From Candidatus Omnitrophota bacterium (GTDB lineage: Bacteria; Omnitrophota; Gorgyraeia; Gygaellales; Profunditerraquicolaceae): a stretch of DNA of 17,083 nt. This document shows, piece by piece, positions 7,200 to 13,069 of the stretch (within the stretch, counting starts at the first letter, position 1; every line of letters begins with the position of its first letter). A model generated the notes under the pieces. The model saw nothing but the letters and a program-made list of their open reading frames with translations. It had not been told where the DNA came from and searched no databases. The position numbers were made by a program, and so were the translations under genes. Location: the NCBI GenBank assembly GCA_028715095.1, contig JAQUSM010000008.1:1-17083 (forward strand), read 5' to 3'.

Positions 7200-7397
7200 T
7201 TATTTCTCCAGCAGCGATAGCATCTTTTTGCCTAAATCAACGTGGCGCCTCTCATCGGATGCTATGCCGGAAAACACTTTACGCTGGCTTTCATCTTTAG
7301 CTAACTCCGATAATTCCGTATATATGGCAAGGGCATTCATATCCACCGCCTGAAGCTGACGCAATCTGGCGATTAGAGTTTTGCGGTCCATGGTCAT
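7200..7397 (-). CDS. Half-size ferritin-like (two-helix) protein B
   Basis: A 65-residue all-helical protein resembling one half of a rubrerythrin/ferritin four-helix bundle. Helix 1 (about 5-34) contains AVDMNALAIYTEL with carboxylates Asp19 and Glu28; helix 2 (about 38-63) contains the ExxH metal motif DERRH (Glu49, His52). Full ferritin-like domains have two such hairpins, so this one would have to pair with itself or with its upstream neighbour. The ATG overlaps that neighbour's stop (ATGA), the usual sign of paired translation, and the GT2 synthase starts two bases downstream. An in-frame ATG two codons later is a possible alternative start. No signal peptide, so cytoplasmic. The fold is inferred from the motif and helical pattern, not from a search. 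Confidence 0.7.
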   Translation of the reverse strand: MTMDRKTLIARLRQLQAVDMNALAIYTELSELAKDESQRKVFSGIASDERRHVDLGKKMLSLLEK

Positions 7398-7609
7398 GAT
7401 AAGCTACCTCTTATGTCCGATAATATTTTCTTATGGCGCAAGGTATCGGCTTTGATGCCGGTAAGGATGCCCTCTATGCGCCTGCGATCATTTTCGGGTA
7501 GATCTTCCGGTAAAGCTTTGGGTTGGCAAAAGTCGATAAGCTCTCCCGCCATCTCCTCTTCCATAAGGTATGCGCGCTTTATTTTATCTAAAAATTCTTC
7601 ATTATCCAT
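7394..7609 (-). CDS. Half-size ferritin-like (two-helix) protein A
   Basis: First gene of the polysaccharide operon; 71 residues from the ATG at 7607-7609. That start is chosen over one 45 bases upstream because AAGGAG (7615-7620) precedes it at good spacing and because the extension (MLKLLPFFFSGEGVF) reads through the ribosome binding site. Helix 1 carries AYLMEEEMAGELIDF (13-27), helix 2 RRRIEGILTGIKADTLRHKK (42-61). The second helix aligns with DERRH of the downstream partner, but the ExxH glutamate is replaced by threonine (ADTLRH), so the normal iron ligand is missing at that position. The pair could be a heterodimer with one asymmetric metal site. A Pro-rich linker (PKALPEDLPEN) joins the helices. 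Cytoplasmic by lack of a signal; function unproven. Confidence 0.65.
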   Translation of the reverse strand: MDNEEFLDKIKRAYLMEEEMAGELIDFCQPKALPEDLPENDRRRIEGILTGIKADTLRHKKILSDIRGSLS

Positions 7610-7658
7610 AAATACTCCTTCGCCGCTGAAAAAAAAGGGAAGTAATTTGAGCAAACTA

Positions 7659-7687
7659 ATTTTATCTTAATATATCGGTAATATCAA
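7659..7687 (-). promoter_or_regulatory. Promoter of the ferritin-like/GT2/exporter operon
   Basis: TTGATA (7687-7682) and TAAAAT (7664-7659) on the minus strand, exactly 17 bases apart; 5/6 matches to each sigma-70 hexamer. The expected transcription start is near 7652, leaving a 5' leader of about 43 bases with AAGGAG near its end. Confidence 0.7.
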
Positions 7688-7723
7688 TAGAAATATCCGC
7701 TTTGATTACCTCTACTATAGTAT

Positions 7724-7746
7724 AGCCCTGGCAAAACGCCAGGGCT
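7724..7746. terminator. Strong hairpin, probable 3' end of the M42 operon
   Basis: Perfect 9-bp stem AGCCCTGGC (7724-7732) with GCCAGGGCT (7738-7746) and a five-base loop. It lies 38 bases beyond the M42 peptidase stop and just upstream of the next operon's promoter. No T-run follows on the minus strand (ATACTATAG), so it may stop transcription poorly alone or mainly protect the 3' end. Confidence 0.6.
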
Positions 7747-7760
7747 GATTATGGACGTAC

Positions 7761-7814
7761 GTATTTGTTATGTAATTATATTATTTACAATGAGTTACAT
7801 AGACTGTCTACAAA
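7761..7814. repeat. 54-bp dispersed repeat, copy B
   Basis: Matches 3003-3056 at 50 of 54 positions without gaps. It contains the inverted repeat TATGTAA/TTACATA. On the minus strand it supplies the last nine residues (FVDSLCNSL) and the TAA of the M42 peptidase, read in a different frame from that used at the end of the DUF3568 gene. Confidence 0.85.
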
Positions 7815-8819
7815 GCTGATGGATAATTCTACGGCGGAGTTCAGGTCATCGATATGGAAAACACCGGTTGGCGAATGGATATACCGTGCAGGTATAGCCA
7901 AGACTCCCGAAGGCACGCCTTCCCTGTTCATATGTATGATCGCTCCGTCAGTCATGCCCCCCTCAATTACAGCTATCTGGTATTTGATCTTATTTTTCCT
8001 GGCGGTATCCACCAGAAGATTTTTTATTTTTTCATTCACAATCAGCCCTCTGCCGGAGGCCTCAATAATGGTTATGGCTACGCCCTGGCCAAGTTTTAGA
8101 GAAGATTCCCTTTCGGTTATCTGGGGCGTATCCCCGGCAACATTAGTATCTATAGCTAAAGCGTAATCCGGGTCAATTTTAAATGCCGAGGTGCGCGCGC
8201 CTTTTAATCCTACTTCTTCCTGGGTTGTAGCTACGGCATAAACTTCAGCGTCAGCTTTAAGTTTCTCCATTATTTTAATCAGCGCGTAACAGCCGACCCG
8301 GTTGTCCACAGCTTTGCCATAATAGAATTTATTGTTTAGCTGGCCGGCATTAGGCTCAAAAATTACCACATCGCCGACTTCTACCTTTTTCTCTGCCTCT
8401 TCTTTGCTTGAGCAGCCGATATCAATAAACATATCTTCATATTTAAGCGGCTTTTTCCTTTCCTCATCCTTTTGCAGATGCGGCGGCTTGGCGCCGATTA
8501 TACCGAGACAGTCGCCTTTTTTAGCTTTTACTATCACCCTCTGGGCAGGCAGGATCCTGTCATCTATGCCGCCAAGTTTTATAAAATACAAAAATCCTTC
8601 TTTTGTTATATGCTTGACCATCAGGCCGATTTCGTCCATATGCGCGGCAAGCATAATCTTCTTTTTACCTTTGCCTTTTTTGGCAATCACATTACCGAAA
8701 TTATCTATATGCACTTCAGAGCAGCTTTTTTTAAGTTCGTCATAAATTATCCTGGCAATCTGGCTTTCATAGCCCGGGATGCCGGGAGCCTCAAGAATTT
8801 TCTTTAGCAATGGGTCCAT
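7785..8819 (-). CDS. M42 family metallo-aminopeptidase (FrvX/glutamyl aminopeptidase type)
   Basis: A cytoplasmic dinuclear-metal aminopeptidase of the TET-forming M42 family, which trims peptides from the N-terminus in self-compartmentalised dodecamers. The expected metal and catalytic residues are all present in order: His60 and Asp62 in AAHMDEIGLMV, bridging Asp172 in AVDNRVG, catalytic Glu201 and ligand Glu202 in TTQEEVGLKGA, Asp224 in AIDTNVAGD and His315 in RYIHSPTGV. Length 344 residues is normal. AGGAGG precedes the ATG. The gene follows the S4 gene after 29 bases and is the last of a three-gene unit. Its final nine codons and stop lie in the 54-bp repeat, so the C-terminus may differ from relatives. 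Such proteins are often misnamed endoglucanases or cellulases. Confidence 0.93.
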   Translation of the reverse strand: MDPLLKKILEAPGIPGYESQIARIIYDELKKSCSEVHIDNFGNVIAKKGKGKKKIMLAAHMDEIGLMVKHITKEGFLYFIKLGGIDDRILPAQRVIVKAKKGDCLGIIGAKPPHLQKDEERKKPLKYEDMFIDIGCSSKEEAEKKVEVGDVVIFEPNAGQLNNKFYYGKAVDNRVGCYALIKIMEKLKADAEVYAVATTQEEVGLKGARTSAFKIDPDYALAIDTNVAGDTPQITERESSLKLGQGVAITIIEASGRGLIVNEKIKNLLVDTARKNKIKYQIAVIEGGMTDGAIIHMNREGVPSGVLAIPARYIHSPTGVFHIDDLNSAVELSISFVDSLCNSL

Positions 8820-8848
8820 TTAATCCTCCTGTTGTTGTTACGCAAACC

Positions 8849-9055
8849 TTATACAATAACGTTAATTTTCTGAGCAGCAAACTCCACGCAATCTCCTGAA
8901 CGAAGTTTACGGCGGATACGCGATTCAACTTCTCCGTTTACTTTAACCGAACCTGCCTGGATCTGCTGCTTGGCTTCAGCGCCGCTGGAAACAAGCTCTA
9001 AAACCTTCAGCATATTATCCAACTCAATAAATTCAGACTTTAGTTTAAATTCCAT
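8849..9055 (-). CDS. Small S4-domain RNA-binding protein, YbcJ-like
   Basis: A 68-residue protein that is almost entirely one S4 fold, similar in size and pattern to E. coli YbcJ, a small protein thought to bind structured RNA such as rRNA or tRNA. Visible features: LDNMLKVLELVSSGAEAKQQ (the S4 helix pair), the turn IQAGSVKVNGEVESRIRRKL with the conserved G-x-V-x-V-N-G-x-x-E-x-R-x-R-x-K motif, then GDCVEFAAQKINV. It sits between a methyltransferase (27 bases upstream) and the M42 gene (29 bases downstream) on the same strand. The ribosome binding site is only AAGG. Nothing seems missing. Confidence 0.88.
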   Translation of the reverse strand: MEFKLKSEFIELDNMLKVLELVSSGAEAKQQIQAGSVKVNGEVESRIRRKLRSGDCVEFAAQKINVIV

Positions 9056-9082
9056 TTATAGGCCTTGCGTTAAAACACTATA

Positions 9083-9778
9083 TTATTTTACGCCGGAGTA
9101 AACGGCAAAATTATAATGCTTCAGAATAACATCCACATATTTAAACCCGGTTTTACGCATTATGGCGAGTTCATCTTCAAAGACAACCGGACGATCCTCT
9201 TTTTGATGCCTAGTAATCATATCATTAATCTTCTTGGTTGGCAAACCGCTTGATTTCATAAATGCTCTCCATTTATCCATATATAAATCCTGTAAATGCT
9301 TATTAGGAGAAAGAAATATATCCAAGCACAAGAATACCCCTCCTCTGGATAGAGATTTATAGAACTTGCGGTAAAATTCCGGCTTATCTTTGCCTTCAAC
9401 ATGATGGAGCACCATAGACGCAACAACCGCATCATATTTTCCTTTATAATTAAAATCCCGGATATCACCCAGCCAGAATGCAACATTACGATTATTCTTT
9501 AGCTTGGCTTTGGCCATCTTAAGCATATTATCCGCCATATCAATACAGGTAATACGCGCATTCGTATAACTTGAAATAATTTCCCGGGTTAGATTGCCCG
9601 TGCCGCAGCCAAGCTCAATGATCCTTAAGCTGTCTTTCTTATTAAAAGGCATGGCATTAATGAGGGCCTGCATCATCTCTTCATAGCGCGGCATTACTTT
9701 AAAGAAGAGCTTGTCAAAAACAGCGGTCTCTTTTTCAAAATGCTCTTTTATTTCCTTGAACCTTCTTCTTGAATCCAT
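9083..9778 (-). CDS. Class I SAM-dependent methyltransferase
   Basis: A 231-residue Rossmann methyltransferase. Motif I is IIELGCGTGN (53-62), the acidic residue of motif II is Asp80 in CIDMADNML, motif III contains GDIRDF (104-109), and ASMVLHHVEG (120-129) is motif IV; a helix-rich lid follows. The N-terminal region (FDKLFFKVMPRYEEMMQALI) resembles proteins often labelled tRNA cmo5U34-methyltransferase/CmoA-like, but the substrate cannot be told from sequence and such labels are unreliable. It is the first gene of a unit with the S4 RNA-binding and M42 genes; an RNA substrate would fit the S4 neighbour but is only a guess. GAGGGGG lies just before the ATG. It is divergent from the MFS gene. 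Confidence 0.85.
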   Translation of the reverse strand: MDSRRRFKEIKEHFEKETAVFDKLFFKVMPRYEEMMQALINAMPFNKKDSLRIIELGCGTGNLTREIISSYTNARITCIDMADNMLKMAKAKLKNNRNVAFWLGDIRDFNYKGKYDAVVASMVLHHVEGKDKPEFYRKFYKSLSRGGVFLCLDIFLSPNKHLQDLYMDKWRAFMKSSGLPTKKINDMITRHQKEDRPVVFEDELAIMRKTGFKYVDVILKHYNFAVYSGVK

Positions 9779-9827
9779 AGCCCCCTCGCTTTCATATCGC
9801 GTTCTTCGTAATTAAATAGCGCCTGTA

Positions 9828-9833
9828 ATTATA
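9828..9833 (-). promoter_or_regulatory. -10 box for the methyltransferase operon
   Basis: Perfect TATAAT on the minus strand, 49 bases upstream of the methyltransferase ATG. The -35 is poor (GAAGAT at 17 bases), so an activator may be needed. The box is 26 bases from the palindrome at 9860-9876 shared with the divergent gene. Confidence 0.45.
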
Positions 9834-9859
9834 TCCTCGTAAGATAGTTTATCTTCACA

Positions 9860-9876
9860 TCTGTCAGCTTGACAGA
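9860..9876. promoter_or_regulatory. Palindromic operator candidate over the MFS -35 box
   Basis: Perfect 7-bp arms TCTGTCA (9860-9866) and TGACAGA (9870-9876) around GCT. The right arm overlaps the -35 hexamer TTGACA (9869-9874). A dimeric repressor bound here would block the exporter promoter and could also affect the divergent methyltransferase promoter. No regulator gene is adjacent. Confidence 0.6.
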
Positions 9877-9897
9877 CAACCAGGTTAGTATTATAAA
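9869..9897 (+). promoter_or_regulatory. Consensus promoter of the MFS gene
   Basis: TTGACA (9869-9874), 17 bases, TATAAA (9892-9897): a near-perfect sigma-70 promoter. The predicted start is about 9904, only about three bases before the ATG at 9907. Confidence 0.8.
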
Positions 9898-9906
9898 TAT
9901 ATTCCC

Positions 9907-11187
9907 ATGATTAATCAAAATAAACAACATGATTTTAGGGATACGTTGAAAATTTCCGAGATCCGTCTTTTCATCGGCTCTGTGGGATTTTTTACGCTGG
10001 CAAGCCGCGCCCTGGCTGTGGTTATTGGATTTCAAATATATAAAATAACGCATAGCCCCTTATCTCTCGGCTGGCTGGGGCTCATAGAAGCGATTCCGGC
10101 AATTTCAATCGCGCCTTTCGGAGGATATGTCGCCGACCATGTTAACCGCCGCACGATCATCCTGATAACCCGCGCAGCTTCCTGCCTGTGCACAATCATT
10201 CTGGCTATAATATCCTGGCAGACTCATTTAAATTCACTTTTAGGACTTTATGCTATGATTTTTGTCGCAGGTGTAGCACGAGGATTTGCTGACCCGGCCA
10301 ATACGGCTTTTGAAGCGCAGGTTGTCCCTAAGCACCTGACTGTAAACGCTTCTTCCTGGATAAGCAGCACATGGATCAGCTGCTCTGTCCTGGGGCCGGC
10401 GGCAATCGGTTTTATATTTGATGCCTGGGGAGCTCCGGGAGCATACCTTATAATAACCAGCGGTTTTATTCTTTCCTGGATTTTTACCGCGGCAATATCA
10501 CCCAAACCTCTCCCCATACCACTTAAGAAAGAATCCTTATTCAAAAGCATAGGCACGGGATGGCGTTTTGTTTTTAAAACCCAGCCTCTGTGGGCTGCTA
10601 TGGCGCTAGACCTGTTCTCTGTTTTCTTCGGCGGGGCAATTATTTTGCTGCCGATTTACGCTAATGATATTTTACACGTTGGGGCTAAAGGATTAGGCTT
10701 GCTTAATGCCGCTCCATCGCTGGGAGCATTAATTATAACTTTAATAGCAACGCGCCATCCGCCGATTGAAAAAGCGGGACGTAATTTATTGCTGGCAATT
10801 GCCGGATTCGGGATAAGCATAATTATTTTTGCCTTCTCAAGGAATTTCCTGCTATCCATGGCTGCTTTATTTTTTAGCGGAGTTTTTGATGGGGTGAGTA
10901 TGGTAATCAGGCGTTCGATGGTAAGGCTGTTATCGCCTGACGGATTACGCGGCAGAATCGCTTCAGCTAATTGGATTTTTGTCTGCGCTTCCAACGAATT
11001 AGGGGCTTTTGAGAGCGGGATGGTGGCTGCCTGGGTTGGAACAATTCCCTGCGTGGCAGTAGGAGGAATTATTACTCTTGGGATAGTTGCCTTAACCGCG
11101 GGCATTGCCAAACAACTGCGTAACCTTAGCTTCGATATCCATACGCTTGAACAGAAGAAAACACCTCCCCCGCCTTTTCCGTTTTAG
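9907..11187 (+). CDS. MFS exporter, EntS-like (MFS_3) family
   Basis: The only plus-strand protein gene. A 426-residue, about 12-helix major facilitator protein of the group that includes the enterobactin exporter EntS; these are mostly proton-driven exporters of small hydrophobic or siderophore-like molecules. Seen: ISEIRLFIGSVGFFTLASRA (first helix region), the loop 2-3 signature GGYVADHVNRRTIIL (motif A-like G-x-x-x-D-x-x-x-R-R), SPDGLRGRIASANWI in the late loop typical of the family, and a short proline-rich cytoplasmic tail KKTPPPPFPF. No ribosome binding site precedes the ATG; the promoter position implies a nearly leaderless message. A TTG at codon 14 with AGGG upstream is a possible but less likely start, because the upstream residues fit the family N-terminus. 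The operator-like palindrome suggests tight control. Substrate unknown. Confidence 0.88.
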   Translation: MINQNKQHDFRDTLKISEIRLFIGSVGFFTLASRALAVVIGFQIYKITHSPLSLGWLGLIEAIPAISIAPFGGYVADHVNRRTIILITRAASCLCTIILAIISWQTHLNSLLGLYAMIFVAGVARGFADPANTAFEAQVVPKHLTVNASSWISSTWISCSVLGPAAIGFIFDAWGAPGAYLIITSGFILSWIFTAAISPKPLPIPLKKESLFKSIGTGWRFVFKTQPLWAAMALDLFSVFFGGAIILLPIYANDILHVGAKGLGLLNAAPSLGALIITLIATRHPPIEKAGRNLLLAIAGFGISIIIFAFSRNFLLSMAALFFSGVFDGVSMVIRRSMVRLLSPDGLRGRIASANWIFVCASNELGAFESGMVAAWVGTIPCVAVGGIITLGIVALTAGIAKQLRNLSFDIHTLEQKKTPPPPFPF

Positions 11188-11325
11188 TTACCCCCTCTAA
11201 AAACGGGAAGTAATATTACACAAGAAGACGACCTCTCCATAAACAAATAAACAAAAAGGTTATCCTCTACACAGCGAAATCCTGCGGAGCCAAAGGCGAA
11301 GCAAGAATGTCCACCCTTGCAAAGA

Positions 11326-11691
11326 TTACTTCGCTCTTTCAATCGCGCCTATTTTAACGTCTGTTTCTCTTTTAATCTTTTCGCAATAATACACGTCTTC
11401 GGAAACGTCAATATCGTTATTGTTTCCCTGCTCTTTTAATTTAAAAATAGCATCTGAAAGATAAGATCCTGCAGTAGAATAAGATTCTTTCGCCTGAAAG
11501 GGTGTCGAAGAACATTCTGCCTTATCCAGCCAATTTATGGCTTTTTTATAGCTCGCATTCGCTTCTGCTAACTTGGGATTATGAGATATTTCCCTGCGGT
11601 ATGGCGTCCCGCATGTAGCGCAGCCGCTAAGTGCAATAACGGCAATCCCTAAAACCAAAATACTAAATCCCCTAATATGTTTCTTCATCAT
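11326..11691 (-). CDS. Small lipoprotein of unknown family
   Basis: A 121-residue lipoprotein. A basic start (MMKKHIRGF), hydrophobic core and LSGC lipobox give Cys24 as the lipidated residue. The mature part has further cysteines (CATCG, AECSS, YYCEK) and is mostly helical, with an ASYKKAINWLDKAE segment that resembles a single TPR-like hairpin; I do not recognise the family. Start choice: the full AGGAGG at 11697-11702 lies five bases before the ATG at 11689-11691; an upstream in-frame GTG overlaps the ribosome binding site itself and is rejected. It is the last gene of the signalling cluster, 33 bases after the REC-PAS-HisKA gene, so it is probably cotranscribed. No clear terminator is seen between it and the converging MFS gene. 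Confidence 0.72.
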   Translation of the reverse strand: MMKKHIRGFSILVLGIAVIALSGCATCGTPYRREISHNPKLAEANASYKKAINWLDKAECSSTPFQAKESYSTAGSYLSDAIFKLKEQGNNNDIDVSEDVYYCEKIKRETDVKIGAIERAK

Positions 11692-11724
11692 GTTCACCTC
11701 CTGGAAGTTGTATGTTTATATGTG

Positions 11725-12696
11725 TCATGAGGAGTGGCCGCCTGCTATAGTAAACCCAAGCAGCTCCTCCACAATTGATATAAGTAAAGAGGATTGTTTG
11801 GATACGCTATCAATAACTTTTCTTTGTTCCTCATTAAGCGGGCCATATGACCCGTCCTGAAGCAATGATACGTTTCCATTAATCACCCCCAAGGGGGTAC
11901 GCAGTTTATGCGAAAGAAGAGTTAAAGTATCCTGTTTTAGAAACTCCTCTTCGCGCGTTGCAGTAACATCCCGCAAAATAAAAATAATGCTTAATAATTC
12001 TCCAGCTGAATTCTTTATCAGGTCCATATTTGCTTCTAAATATAACGCCTCTGCCGTTTCTGATTTTTGGCGCATAACATCAAATGTTTTATGCGCGATT
12101 GCTAAATCCGTAAGAGCTTCTTTACTTATAGAAACAGAAAAATTCGTAAATAGAGTTTCAAACAGATTAACATTCGCCGGATCGCTAATATTTAAGTATT
12201 TTAAAAACGCCGGATTGCTATCTTTAATTGTATAATCGTGACGGCATATTGCAATGCCATCGCTTATTTTATCAACTACTTCCTTAAATTTATCTTTTTC
12301 ACCTAGCTGCTTGATATAATAATTTATCTTGAGTATAGACTTAACTCTTGCTAACAATTCAATCTTATCAAATGGCTTAGAGATAAAATCATCGCATCCT
12401 GCTTCAAGGGCCTTTAACTTATCTTCAGTCTCTTTAAGTACAGTCACCATCACCACCGGGATCGCCTTAAGCTTTTCATCAGCACGCAATTTCTCCAACA
12501 CTTCTATACCAGATATCCCAGGCATCATCACATCCAGCAGAATCAGGTCGATTTGATTCTTGGAAATCTTCTCAAACGCTTCTTGACCGCTAGACGCCTT
12601 GACAATTTCATAGCCCTGTGGGACAAGATACGCTTCGAGAAGTTCAATGTTCTGGAACTGATCATCAACAACTAAAATCACTGGCTTGTCTTTCAT
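11725..12696 (-). CDS. REC-PAS-HisKA protein lacking the ATPase domain
   Basis: A 323-residue hybrid signalling protein. Receiver domain 5-122 with acidic Asp11/Asp12, phosphoacceptor Asp55 (LLLDVMMPG region), Thr85 and Lys107. A PAS-like domain follows (about 135-250, IKDSNPAFLKYL), then a HisKA/DHp domain with the H-box LLSHKLRTPLG and His263, ending at residue 323 just after the second DHp helix. The HATPase_c domain (about 110 residues) is wholly absent: the stop is followed by 33 bases and then an intact lipoprotein gene, so no frameshift remnant exists. It cannot phosphorylate itself; it may pass phosphate between proteins, as Spo0B does with its degenerate ATPase, or be phosphorylated in trans. 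AAGGGG precedes the ATG, four bases after the receiver gene. Confidence 0.88.
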   Translation of the reverse strand: MKDKPVILVVDDQFQNIELLEAYLVPQGYEIVKASSGQEAFEKISKNQIDLILLDVMMPGISGIEVLEKLRADEKLKAIPVVMVTVLKETEDKLKALEAGCDDFISKPFDKIELLARVKSILKINYYIKQLGEKDKFKEVVDKISDGIAICRHDYTIKDSNPAFLKYLNISDPANVNLFETLFTNFSVSISKEALTDLAIAHKTFDVMRQKSETAEALYLEANMDLIKNSAGELLSIIFILRDVTATREEEFLKQDTLTLLSHKLRTPLGVINGNVSLLQDGSYGPLNEEQRKVIDSVSKQSSLLISIVEELLGFTIAGGHSS

Positions 12697-12699
12697 ATT

Positions 12700-13068
12700 C
12701 TACCCCTTAATGAATTTACTGATCTCTGCCGCAAAGGTGCGTGTATTTATCGGCTTAGCTATGAATCCGCTATTATCTATGTTTTTTGTCTCCTTTAATT
12801 CACTGTCCATAACCGAAGCAGTCACAAAAACTATTGGAATACTGCTTGTCTCTTTGTTTTGACGCAATATTTTGGCAGCTTCGCTGCCGCGCATATCCGG
12901 GAGCCGTACATCCATAATTATGATATCCGGTTTTTCTTCCCTGGCAATGGCTACCCCGCTGGAAGCATCTTGAGCTGTAAATACTTCAAAACCGGCGACC
13001 TCCAAAAGGTCTTTTTCTAGCGTCAGATTATTTCCATTATCATCGACAATTAAAGCTCTCTTCCCCAT
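12700..13068 (-). CDS. Single-domain response regulator (CheY/Spo0F/DivK-like)
   Basis: A 122-residue stand-alone receiver. Asp9 and Asp10 (LIVDDN) bind magnesium, Asp53 (IIIMDVRLPDM) is the phosphoacceptor, Thr83 (FVTAS) and Lys105 (IAKPIN) complete the active site. There is no output domain, so it must act by protein contact or as a phosphate shuttle. It lies one base downstream of the histidine kinase stop and three bases upstream of the REC-PAS-HisKA stop-start junction, which makes it the natural partner of both. AGGCGG precedes the ATG. Confidence 0.93.
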   Translation of the reverse strand: MGKRALIVDDNGNNLTLEKDLLEVAGFEVFTAQDASSGVAIAREEKPDIIIMDVRLPDMRGSEAAKILRQNKETSSIPIVFVTASVMDSELKETKNIDNSGFIAKPINTRTFAAEISKFIKG

Positions 13069-13069
13069 A

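Noticed and set aside
10656..11111. Long minus-strand reading frame (151 codons) inside the MFS gene
   Set aside because: It is antisense to conserved membrane helices of the MFS protein, has a composition typical of a shadow frame (Ala/Pro/Ile-rich) and lacks a ribosome binding site.
11179..11206. Terminator of the MFS gene
   Set aside because: CCGTTTTAG pairs with CTAAAAACGG with a bulge, but no T-run follows; no better hairpin was found in 11188-11325, which otherwise shows nothing clear.
11725..12696. Frameshift removing the ATPase domain of the REC-PAS-HisKA protein
   Set aside because: Only 33 bases separate its stop from an intact lipoprotein gene with its own strong ribosome binding site; no G1/G2 motif remnant is seen in any frame.
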